Assembly (NCBI GenBank): GCA_001574975.1
Contig: KQ965731.1
Location: forward strand, 1,113,737 to 1,177,736
Length of the DNA stretch: 64,000 nucleotides
Direction: 5' to 3'
DNA from: Gonapodya prolifera JEL478
Lineage: Eukaryota; Monoblepharomycota; Monoblepharidomycetes; Monoblepharidales; Gonapodyaceae
Of this stretch, positions 37,609-48,376 are shown one piece after another. The position numbers and the translations under genes are program-made. The stretch's first letter is position 1; the number at the start of each line of letters is the position of its first letter. The notes under the pieces are model-generated. The model was not told the origin of the DNA, did not search any database, and was given only the letters and a program-made list of their open reading frames with translations.

Positions 37609-39331
37609 ATGCTCACACTTCGCGCACGGTCTCGATTCGGGCCCAAATTTTCCATCGTCGTGGCATCGTCCCGGGCTTTGTCGCACCAACCTCGTCGCGG
37701 GCCACTTTCGGGAGTGCGTGTCGTCGAGCTTGCTGGTCTTGCACCCGCCCCTTTCGCCGGCATGGTGCTCGCCGATTTCGGTGCGGATGTTGTAAGAGTG
37801 GATCGCAAGGAGGGTCAATGGGTCGAGGACGTTTTGGCGCGGTGAGTCGATTCGTGCATGTATCGCTATCGCTTCAGTGAATGGAATCCCACCGCATTCC
37901 ACTGGAATTCTTCTGAATTATTGAAATTGAATGTAGCGGTAAACGCTCCATCGCGCTGGACATGAAGCATCACAATGGTCGGGACACGTTACTTCGGTTG
38001 TTCGACGCTGCCGACGTCGTCATCGAGCCATTTCGCCCCGGGGTGATGGAAAAGCTTGGCTTCGGTCCGGATGTGCTCTGCGGCCGGAATCCCAAGCTCG
38101 TGTACGCGAGGATGACAGGGTTCGGCCAAACAGGTGACGACATGTTTGGAAGCGAATCAAAGTTGCCATATCTAAACAAAGCTTTACCAAAGGGCCGTAC
38201 GCGAAAATGGCTGGCCATGATATAAACTACGTGGCGTCCTCTGGTGTTTTATCCGTGAGTGTCTCCAAAATGTATTTGCCTGATGCCCTCAATCGTGACC
38301 ATCCTACAGTCGCTAGGTAAGTCGGGGTCTCCGCCGACGCCACCAATAAATTATTTGGGAGATTTCGCGGGTGGTGGGATGATGTGCGCCATGGGCGTAC
38401 TTCTCGCGTTACTTGAACGCAACGAGAGCGGCGTGGGGCAGGTTGTGGATGCGGCAATGGTGCTTGTCATGATTGTTTGTTTCGGTAGCGTCTCAATGCT
38501 GACCTTGCGCTCGTATGAAAGGTTGATGGTGCTGCCTACGTAGCATCGTTTGTGTACAATTTCACGCTCGGAGGTTCGGATTGGTTCAAGGACGACAGGG
38601 GAAACAATCTGCTCGATGGAGGTGAGATGGCGCATTCTACAACACATATGACGTGCTTCTACCACTCCTTTTATTATCTTCAGGTGCTCCCTACTACACG
38701 ACATATGAGACAAAGGACGGAAGATACGTTTCCGTGTGAGTATATGACCGCGTTCTCGTTACTAGTGACTTAATCCACTGGCGATGGAAACTTAGTGGTG
38801 CTCTGGAGCCGCAGTTCTATGCCGCGTTGCTGAAAGGTATGAATGGCCGTTCCTCTGCGGCGAAGCGGCGAATGCAGCCAACTTTCCATGTGTCCAACAG
38901 GTCTTGGACTTGAACTCTCTGAATACCCTCAGCGGCCCTCCGCGTTTGCTCGCACACGGGCAGCATTCGAGTCCACTTTCAAATCAAAAACACTTCAGGA
39001 GTGGTCAGCGATTTTCGATGGCACGGACGCCTGTGTGACTCCTGTTGCGGGAATGGAGGAACTTGCCGGACCCCCTGAAGATGCGTCGGCGCCCGGTGCC
39101 GGTCATGCGCGATACCGAAGAGTTCTCATTCCTCGAGAGGGCACGGATGGCCGATCGGCGTCGGATTACGAGCCTGCGCCGGCACCGCGGTTGAGCCGTA
39201 CGCCTGGAACGCAAGTTGCAGGAAAGCGTCCAAAGAATGGAGAGCATGGACTTGAGGTTCTGAGGGAGTGGCTCGAAATGGACGATGAAAAGGTTAGACA
39301 GCTGGGAGCCGGTGGGGGCGTGTTTTTGTAA
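37609..39331 (+). CDS. AMACR: Alpha-methylacyl-CoA racemase (CoA-transferase family III)
   Basis: Starts [20 protein letters not shown] at 37609, a basic N-terminus that looks mitochondrial. The family III signature is [20 protein letters not shown] and [15 protein letters not shown]. Exon 2 has [30 protein letters not shown] and [13 protein letters not shown]. Splicing then gives [20 protein letters not shown], with the His-Asp pair that does the proton exchange. Later exons have [32 protein letters not shown] and [20 protein letters not shown], and an end with [11 protein letters not shown]. The enzyme epimerises 2-methylacyl-CoAs for beta-oxidation in mitochondria and peroxisomes. No C-terminal PTS1 (ends GGVFL). 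Stop at 39331. Confidence 0.92.
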
Positions 39332-39532
39332 TCTGGGGACACTGCCACTTGTAATTCATAGACTGCATAATTGCATTCCCTCGCATCTGATGGAACTGTT
39401 CGTATCTGAAGTTTGTCCGTCACAGTCCAAGCCATTGGCCACAGGCTCCCTGCCTGCGGCCCTTCGGCCACTGCAGGGGCATGCCGCTCAAAAGGCAGCA
39501 AATTTGCAAACTTCCGCCTTTCCACATCGAAA

Positions 39533-42500
39533 ATGGATGACATTATTCGAAATCTCGACAACCAGAAGCGATGGCTGAGCATGGCGATGGACGACTTCCG
39601 CGACGTCTCTGGCATCGAGCAAAAGATTGCCAAATACCGGGACTCGCTCAACGATGCCTGGCCACTTCTGCAAGCGCATCCTTATGGCGCTGCCGCTAGA
39701 GCTTATTTGGCTGAGCAAGAGGTAGGGGAAAACCCTTTCTCACAGCGCTACCTTCACATTAATTGCTTCCACGATGTGGGGACAGAGATTGTTTGTTTTC
39801 AAACAGGCGACAGAGCAAGCAGAACGGCAAATCTCTCAAGCGAAGAGTCAATTGAGATATGCAGAAATGTCTCTAGAGAGGGTGAGTTTGCCTTCCCACA
39901 AGATTGTGATGATCGTCTCACCATCGTTCCTGGAATCCACAGGAGCCGGAGCGCGCCAAACAACAGGTCGCTCAAGCCCTCTCCATTGCAAATGGTCTTT
40001 TGGCCGACCCTCAGTACGCAAGTTTGCCGATCGTACAGTCGTTCGCGCCGGCATTTCTGGAAGGCCCCGCTCGAGAAATGCACATCAAAGTCAATTCGGC
40101 CGCTATCCTGCAGGAGGCCGAAAACAGTCTTCGGACTTCCAAGAGTCACCTGAGATGGGTGAAAGGATACATCGAGGGCAACGTGGGTTTCTTCGGGGGG
40201 TTGAATGACCATTCACTATTTAATTTCTCACTTTGGGATGTTTCAAGAACGCCGAAAGCGCCGAGAGGTACCTCAAGATGGCTCTAGATGCTGCCAAGCC
40301 TCTTCAAGCAGATCCCAAGTTCTTAGCCGTTCCGGAGGTTGCTGCTTATCTCGAAGAGCTGAAAATGGCGGAGGAGGCGTACACGCCCAAGATTACGTCA
40401 CTCGCCTTGCAATCGCAGTTCGAGACGGACCAGCGCGAGGTTACTTATCTTCAGAAGCAAATTGGTGTGTTGAAACCCAATTTACGCCTGTTCGGTGTCA
40501 ACATGACTGAGCTCCCACTACCTCCGCAGACCGGGTTTCTGATGTCGATCTCAAAGATTCGTACACCAAAGAGCGCACCCGTGGTGACCTCGCCAAGCTG
40601 AAGCCCAAGTTCTCTGACATCAAGTCCCGGTACTCAGCTGTGGACATTGCCATCCCTGTTATATCCTCTCTGGAGCGTTCCATCAAGAGAATCGAGCTGT
40701 TACTTGACCCAGCACCTGTCCCTGCTGCGGCACCAGTGGTGGTGGAATCCAAGCCCCCTCCGCCTTCATATCCACCTCCTCCGCGTTCTGCCGAGCCATT
40801 GGCGGCTCCGCCCAGGGTACAGTCCCAACCGCCGCCACCGTCCTATCCGCCCCCTGTTGCACAAGCCGCAGTAGAGGCACCTCCAGCGCCAGCTAAGAAC
40901 ACTTCCATGTTATCACACGACGAAACGCTGAAAACCCGCTCAACAGCTGCGGAAAGACTCGTCTCGGTTGCTCCACCAATGTCTCCTCCCACGACAAGTG
41001 CCTCCAGTGGACTCTCTGTTGCTGCCGCTCGCGCCATTGTAGACGCAGGGAGATCTGATGCCCGTTGGGCGAATTACTTCTCCAAGGTATGCTCTCACCA
41101 AACTTCTGGACCGTTGGAGGTCGTTATGACATCGCTCCTGCTTTCTCTTTTTAGGAGAACGATCCAACCCAGGCTCTCGCACGACTTGCCAAGGCGAAGG
41201 AGATTCTTGCACCCCTTCTCGACCCTTCATCTGGTAATCAGTGGAAAGCTGACAGCGAGCTTAGCTCGTTCATTGCCACTTTCATTCAGGACTCCACCAA
41301 CATCGAAGCTACTGCGATGGAGCAACGATACCAGCAGGAGTTCAGGGAGGACGAACGCAAGATCGGACGCTTGATCTCCAACCTGCAAAATTACTCCGAC
41401 CCCGACAACTTTTCACGTTACGGCACTGAAAATGGCCTGAGTTATGCATCGCAGTTGCAAACTTACATCGATAATGTCGTTCAGAAGTTTGGAGAGGACA
41501 GAGAAAGGGTGCGCACTGTGCTTGGGAACGCTCGAACGGAGCTCGATGCTGCATACCAGTCGATTCAAGTCTACGAGGATCGGACTACCGAAGCTGGTGA
41601 TTACAGATGACGTTGAAGAGGGAGATGCGCATCTGGGGGTTTCAGAAATTTTCTCATAACCGTGCCTCATTGATTTCGTTTCCTTTTGCAGAGCGAAACA
41701 AACCAACGAAGCTCGTTTCCGAAATCAACAACTATCTTCCCTCACTCGATGAACCTATTCGCAAGGCTCTCTCAGAAAAGCGCTGCACCTACACCGTCAC
41801 TGGCGACAGAGGTACTGCGCAACCTTACGTTGTCTGTTCTCAGGGCGGCTGCGCCAATGCCGTTATATGTGGATCGTGCTACATGTCCCAAACTTGCCAC
41901 CGAGATGGCATCTTCAAGGCACACCCAGTTGAATTCGTTTATCGCGTTGAATACGGTGATTACGTTTGCAGCTGCGGTGCATCGGGCCACGTAAGATCCG
42001 GCATACTTTCTTTTGAATCTGCCTTTATTGACAACCACTCTTGTTCGCAGTGTCACTCGATCCCCGAGAAACCTGCGGCTCCCTGGCCCAGTCTTCCAGC
42101 TGGTGCCGACGCCGATGTTGTGGAAGTCGCTCCTTTCCCCCCTCACATCGTAGTGCGCTCTCAACCAACTGTAGACAGGCCGATCCAGATATACGACACT
42201 AAGAGTATTCGTATCCCCGTGGGAATCCGGTCTGCGCTCCAAAGGTTCAATGCTGCGGCAAGTGAATTCAACGATGTGAGTAACGTGTTTGCACCATGTT
42301 ATACTGTTAGGGCAAAGGATGGTGACGATGCCATGGTTTTAGGCGTTCAATCAAGGTCACACGACTCTTTTGACGGCCATGTTGGATACGAGCGGTTCCA
42401 CATACAGATTCAGCTCAACTGTCAATGACGCTATCTCCAAAATGGAAAACTTCCAGTACAGAAGTGTACTTGGAGGTAAGGAAAATGATTTTACCTTTCA

Positions 42501-43979
42501 TGGGTGGCGTACTCGTACTGACGCGACATTCAAGTTCTTGAAGACTACCCGAATGACATAATTTCTGAGATTTTGACTGCTGCTCGCTCTCGTGTCTCAA
42601 GCCTTGCCGTGAGCAAGAAGGTGCTTTGGCACAAGATCCTCGCAAACTTCGAAATGGACGTCAAAGTGCGAGAAACGCTCACTTACATGCGCCGGCTTAT
42701 TGCAGAGGCAAAACAAGATTCAGACGTTAGCTCTGCTCGGTCCAAGTACTTGGACGTGATCCAGTTCGCTCGCATACGCCTCGACAGCGAAGGAACAGAC
42801 TCCGTCGTAACTTTGTTCAACGAAACTTTGGACGCCTTCAACACGAGTACCGAAGCATACGCCAGAGAGCTCGTGGAGAAGACGCACTTCACGCCCGACT
42901 GGCAGTTCATCGAGCGCCTTCCAAACCAGATTGAAGAGGACGGCAAGGATGCGAAACGGGCGAGCATGCTCAAGTCATGGATCGCAGAAGCTAAAGTGGC
43001 GTACGAGAAGAGAGTTGAGGAGGAATCGCTGGCAAAGGAGAAGGAAGCCAAGGAGTTCGCCGAGACGCGGAAGAAGGAGATTGAAGAGCGAGAGAAGAAA
43101 CTTAAGGCGATCTACTTGGAGCCTTACACCGGAGGGGCAGTTAGGGCAGGCAACGACGTTTGGCGGTACTATTCCGATGGTAAGAGTGATGTCATTTGCC
43201 CGACACCGCGCAGTCTGAGCAAGTTTCCGTGCAGGAACCTTGAAATCTGACTCATGCGAGATTCGCTTCAATGGATCTGGTTTCTTCCCACAGTCTGGCA
43301 TTAGCAACGGAGGATACTGGAACGGCGAGACTTTCACCTGGAGCGCGAACTGGAAAGATGTGTTGGCTTTGGATTGGAACGACAAGAATGGCACTTTCAG
43401 CCCGAGATATTCTGAGCCGCTCATGACGGGATCCTGGAGGTGTGCTCTGAACATTTTCGCTACTCCAACCTCGAAAAATAAACGAACTTAATACCCGTTG
43501 CTTTAGGTGGGATGGGGCCGAATTGATTCCCTCCAACGAAGCATACCGCTCTCGGGTCGCCGCTGTGGAAGGATCGGTTCCTCTCCCTCTTGTTCTCTTT
43601 GTAGCGGTGTCGGCTTGGTTGCGTGGTGAGTGTAGATACCGAATCGACGCGGCGACGATCGTGCTAAGATTCACACACACCAGAAACCCTTCCACGAGTC
43701 AACGGTGATCGTCTTTGTCGCACGCACCTTTGGGAGTCTGACGCAGGTCGTCATCGCCAGGGCAAGATCTGCCGCGACTGTCGCAAGCGCGAGCATGGTT
43801 CTTCGCACACGTGTCCGATCGACGGCTCCAAGATTTACTTCCCACGCAACCCGGCAATGACAGACGGTACGCACGGGGATCGATGCGTGAGATGTGGAGG
43901 ACTGAATGATCTCATTCCGGCGTGGTTGTGCGATGACTGTGGGAGGAATTTTGAAAAGAAGTGCATCTACGCCCGCTAA
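39533..43979 (+). CDS. Unrecognised large protein: helical repeats, Pro-rich linker, Cys-rich centre and zinc-ribbon tail
   Basis: Start MDDIIRNLDNQKRWLSMAMD at 39533. Exons spliced near 39721-39806, 39880-39942, 40183-40245 and onward give helical, TPR-like repeats (ALSIANGLLADPQYASLPIV; ALDAAKPLQADPKFLAVPEV). A Pro-rich linker with PPPPSYPPP repeats (about 40740-40870) is followed by another helical block (to about 41600). A Cys/His-rich module at about 41790-42055 has CSQGGC, CGSCYMSQTC and CSCGASGH. A long charged coiled coil (about 42590-43110) and a Trp/Gly-rich beta domain (VWRYYSDG, GGYWNGETFTWSANW) come next. The tail has paired cysteines (CRDC, CVRC, CDDC), stop at 43979. I know no family with this order. 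Zinc binding and scaffold-like or ubiquitin-related roles are guesses from composition. Some joints (42280-42560, 43180-43650) are uncertain; two adjacent genes cannot be excluded. Confidence 0.6.
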
Positions 43980-44789
43980 CTTTCATGTAACTGAGAAACA
44001 AAAGATTTGCTCACGTCTTCGTGTGTTTCGTGTGAATGAAGCCGTTGGTGGTAAGATTGACCCGAGCGGAAATAATCAGGTCGTGCCCACACTCCAGTTC
44101 TGCGACCCCGCCGGCGTCTCTTTCCCGACCAACACCGGAGCTAGGAAGTCAAAGTTGGCGGACGCACGGTCGGAAAACCGGTCGAACATGGCAGGGGTAC
44201 AAAGTGATTACCGAAATGAGTTCCCCCCCCCGTCCCCCCCCCCCCCAATGGAAACGAGGACATAGAAAGGGAAATTGCCTACTGATCTCTCGTGTCTTGC
44301 ATAATCAGTGATATTTCTCCATGCGTCTAATACAAGCACCTCCGTGATACATAAACACACCACCGAAACCGGACCCACACCACCACCACCACAAGTCCTA
44401 AACACAAACAAAGTACGGGTTCTGCAAAAGCAAGCAAACAGGGCCCGCCCGCCGCCGCTGCGGCACCAACCACCACCTTCAGCTGGGGGGTCAGGGAGCA
44501 TAGCAGAGCACGTGGCGGTCCCACCCAAAAACAAAGAAGCAAACCAAAGGGGAATATAATAAGAAAACTCGTACGGTGCGCGCACGCCTGTGAGACAAAG
44601 GAGAGAAATTGGGTCTGGGACCCGATTCTCCAAAACACCAGGTTCAGGTTCCTCGAGCCACCACCTTCGACCACATGCCACCCCGCGTCCTTCACCAATG
44701 CCACACACACCACCCCAAGAATTCCACCCATCATTTCCCCACATCACATCCGCCACTCCTCCTCCAAGCGTTCCTGGCACGCCGCCCCC
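43980..44789. other. Convergent intergenic stretch, 810 bp, with C-homopolymer tracts
   Basis: Lies between two stops. It contains paired C runs at about 44222-44247, separated by GT, and CCA/CAC-rich sequence to about 44470. Long open frames on both strands are artefacts of this composition. No gene called. Confidence 0.55.
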
Positions 44790-47301
44790 TCACAGGGCCG
44801 CCGCGCATGACGACCCAATGAGCTTATCCGTCACACCGGCAGCCTCGGCAACCAGGACCATCATGCACACGAGAATGAGCGCGGCCGGGATGATCTCTAG
44901 GATGAAGATAAATTTGCCCGTGGGGGGCACCGTGGCGGACAGGGGAACGTGGGGGATACCGTACTCGTCGTATGTGCGGACAAGGTCGGGGTCCACGGAG
45001 ATGGGGTTGACGAGGAACAGAACAGGGGGGATCATGTTTTGGACGTTGTAGGCTAAAAACGGGGGACGGATAGCAATTGTTGAGGTTGAGAAACATGTCG
45101 ACGGCACAGAGCGACTTCGAAACTCACCCAAAAAAATAGCCTGCATGACCAACTTGAACGTGTCCTCGCACTTGCTGAAGTTGGTGACGTACACTCTCCA
45201 AACAAAGATTCCGATTGAGCCAAGCACGTAGAGGAGGTGGAACCACACAGTACGCAGACCCTTGAGGGTGAAGAGAGCGTTGGTTTGTTCCATGTTCTTG
45301 GCGGTGTTGGTGACCTTGAACGTGGTCTCCAGGAAGGGGAACATGTCTGTCGGGAAGGATCGGAAAAGACGTTCGAGACGAAGCAAACGCAAAAGAAAAG
45401 CCAAACACTACTCACACTTGAGCAACGCCACGAACAAATAGGGCGACATCCAAATGAACAGCTGCGGGTCCCTGTTGCGGGCCTGGAATCCACCTGGAAG
45501 ACCCCAGTACAGGGAGTAGAAAAGCACTCTGTTCATGAGCAACCATGGTCCCAAGAACATCATGAGGATCTTGGTCTCGCCCGCGCGGACGGGGACGACG
45601 GGCCAGTCAAAGACAATGGTCAAAAAGGGCAGGAGGGTGAACGCCAGGATGGCCACGGGGAGCAGGTACGACATGCCGGCGGAGAAGTACATGACGCGTT
45701 GGTGGAACTTGAGCTGGCCCTTCATGAGGAGAGGGTTGCGCTTGAAGAAGATCTGCAGCGTTCCGACGCCCCAACGTTCACGCTGTTTCAAGGTGGCGTC
45801 GAGTGTGTCTGGGACGAGACTGCAGGGGATGGGAGCACCATTCGTTAGAATCAGGTGCATTGGAGAGGCCCAATTTCCAAAACGGAGCTGCAACTATACG
45901 CACCCAAACTGCATCTTTTTGTTCACGTAAATCGTCTTCCACCCCCTGTTCTGGCAAGCCATGGCGGTATCGAAATCCTCAGTAATCGTACCAATCGAGA
46001 ACCCTCCAATATCCTCAAGGGCCTTCCTCCTGAAAATCATACCGGTTCCAACACAGGGTGCCGAGTCGCGCCCGTCACGCCAGGGCATGATGATGTCGTA
46101 GAACATGGTGGTGTAGTGCGCGAGCGGGTCGCCGGCGGGGATGTTGTAGTAGGCCTGAGGGGACTGCACAAAGGCCACGTCGGTGCGCTCGTACAGGTAG
46201 GGAACCAAGGTGGCCAGGAAGTCGGGGGCGGTGATCATGTCAGAGTCGAGTACGCCGACGTATTCGCCGTGGGTGATGCCGAGAGCGTGGTTCTAATTCG
46301 GGTTGGGTGGGAACGTGAGACGCTTGGAACACGTCTTTCTTGCATCGAGTGGAGTGCAAGACATACCATGTTTCCAGCCTTGTAGTGGTGCGGCACGCCC
46401 TTGATCTTGACACGTCTGATGTAGTTGACATTGAGGTTACGCTCCTTCTGCAGCTCGTTCTGGATCCAGTCCTTGAGCACATCGTCACCACCATCGTCGC
46501 AGATGTGGACCATGAAGCATTCACGGGGGTAGTCCTGCCCCAAAGCAGCCTTGACCGTATCCTTGATAAGCTCCGTGGGTTCGGTACAGCAGGGCACGAG
46601 AATGTCTACGGTGGGCCAGCGTTTGGGCGGGGGCGGCTGCGACCGGTCCGGGGGTTCGGACCAGAGAAGGTCAATGAGCCACACAATGGCGGACGTGTAC
46701 AGGATGGCTTCGAGCGCGAAGAAGATATAGGGTACCGGGTTGGAGGGCTTCAGCGCGATGATGTTGAGCACGCGCCAGAAGAGGTAACCGGCACTGAGTA
46801 GGAGTGGGAAAGGGAGTGTAACTGTGAGTGCGAGCACTCGGGAATACGATCCTTCGCGAGATCCGCTTCGCAGTGCATAGAGTAATCCGCTCCGCGTGAA
46901 ATATTCGCCTCCGGCGGACAGACTCGGTCACCGCCTTGGGGCGCTTAGGCCTCGATGTCGCACCGCAACGTTGCTCGGTCAGCGCTTTGTGCTTCGGCCT
47001 CGGATTCGCGTCCGGGAGTAGATTCCGCTTCGCGGGGCACTCGCCTGCGGCGGACATTCTTGGTCTCTATGCACGCTCTGCGTGGGCTATTCCTGCGAGA
47101 AATCGGCCTCGGTCGGCGCTATCACGCCTAGGCCTCGACGGCCTCGCGTCTCGCTCCTCGGGCCAGCTCGCTTCGTTCGCCGGCCTCGGTCTCAGATATC
47201 AAGACTCACCCAACGACCAACATAAGCAACCCAAACGACATGACAGTCGTGAACTTGAGCAGACGCTTGAAGGTTGTGGTTTCTTCCTTTCCGAGAATCA
47301 T
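44790..47301 (-). CDS. Cellulose-synthase-like glycosyltransferase family 2
   Basis: Exon 1 (47210-47301) encodes MILGKEETTTFKRLLKFTTV and a first membrane helix. A 416-bp intron (46794-47209) follows. Then come further N-terminal helices, the GT-A domain start PTVDILVPCCTEPTELIKDT, first Asp motif ICDDGGDD (about 46510), DxD in VLDSDM (about 46245), TED in GTITEDFDTAMACQNRGW (about 45975) and Q-x-x-RW in LKQRERWGVGTLQIFFKRN (about 45780). The C-terminal half has several membrane helices (YLLPVAILAFTLLPFLTIVF; IFILEIIPAALILVCMMVLV). The D, DxD, TED, QxxRW set with a membrane channel is that of processive beta-glycan synthases such as BcsA/CesA, using UDP-sugars at the plasma membrane. The product could be cellulose, mixed-linkage glucan or another beta-glycan. 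TED rather than the chitin- or hyaluronan-synthase variants favours a glucan. Confidence 0.87.
46794..47209 (-). repeat. Intron-filling hairpin-repeat element A (first intron of GT2)
   Basis: A 416-bp intron, about six times the local norm, made mostly of degenerate GC-rich repeats. Read in the transcribed sense it holds CGAGGCCTAAG (+ strand 46944-46954), TCCGCCGGAGGCGAATA (46902-46918), CGCGGAGCGGA (about 46886-46896) and GATAGCGCCGACCGAGGC (47106-47123). Each is shared with element B at 48740-49372. Many units are small inverted repeats with a GGA or GAA loop (CGCC-GGA-GGCG, CCGC-GAA-GCGG). No coding capacity. Confidence 0.8.
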
Positions 47302-48376
47302 CTTTGCAGAGGAGATGGGGTGGGGAGTGGAGTGTGGGTGGTGCTGAAATGGGGAGTGGGGGGAGTTGAAGTGTTAGAGGCAGTGCGGAAGAGGAGGATG
47401 GCTGCACCATCTCCGCCACTGGGACTCTTTATCTGTGAGGGGTCGACCACCCCTCCAGCCACCGGGCTGTCGCATTCATGGTGTGCCATCGTGCTCCTTT
47501 CTGGCAATCTCGCCGCTGGCACATCCTCCCGCACCTCGCCATTCACCGGCGTCATCTCCACTCTCTCGCATCTCTACCTCCCTCTTTCATCCTCTCCCAC
47601 CTCTGTCTCTCTGTCCCCTCCCGCCAATCTTCCCAGGATATGGCAAGCCCAAACCTCAGCACCGTCACTGCCTTCCGCCCGCCCCCCTCTGCCCGCCGTC
47701 TCTCTCTTGCTCACATGTTCCTAAACGCTGCGCTGTCTCCGCTGCGTCCTCTTCCGTGCGCCTTGACCGAGATGCCTGGATCGTGTGGACGGTCGCTTGA
47801 TTCCCGTGGCGCAGATTGCACCCTCCGCCCTTTTTCCCGCCTGCCGAGAAAAAAAAAACCTTCCTTTTTTGGACAATCGCCACTCGCTCGCAATTGCAGT
47901 CGCCCACGCGGATCTGACGGTAAACGTGCACTCGAAACTGCCACGCACGGGCGATACAAAGTGCGCGATGAGGTCAACAAGACGTCAAAAACATGCAGGC
48001 GGCGATACCCCAAGACACTCAGCCACCAACGGCTTGGCAAATATATCATGACATCAACACAGCCGATCTTGGTGTGTTTCCTACACTGCGATAACAAAGG
48101 CTTATGATCGCATGTCGCGTGTCTCCGTCGATCACACTCATTCCCACCACGTGCTGCAATCGAACAAAATCGAAACATACAACCAACGTCCGAGCACGAA
48201 CCAGCGACCATCTCGAAATAGCTGAACCGAAAAAAAATACCAAAAAATTTCATTCCTTTTGTCATCCCCACCGCCGGCTAAATTGTACGGGCTTTCTCCA
48301 TCCCTGCACTCCAAATCACCCCAATCGCAAACTTTGTCCTCCCTCCCCCCTCCACCCCGCACCCCGTGTGCCCACG
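47302..48376. promoter_or_regulatory. Divergent 1.08-kb promoter region, GT2 / GH16-like gene
   Basis: The longest divergent spacer in the window, between two wall/membrane genes. It has pyrimidine-rich tracts (about 47560-47700 and 48290-48360) before the GH16-like start and A8 runs near 47850 and 48230. No coding gene called; open frames here are composition artefacts. Confidence 0.5.

Noticed and set aside
44208-44780. Minus-strand hydrophobic Gly/Val/Leu-rich open frames
   Set aside because: Produced by reverse translation of a C/CCA-rich intergenic tract; no start context or homology.
46936-47724. Long plus-strand open frame of 262 codons
   Set aside because: It runs across the GT2 intron repeat, exon 1 and the promoter; composition-driven, antisense to a well-supported gene, with no domain.
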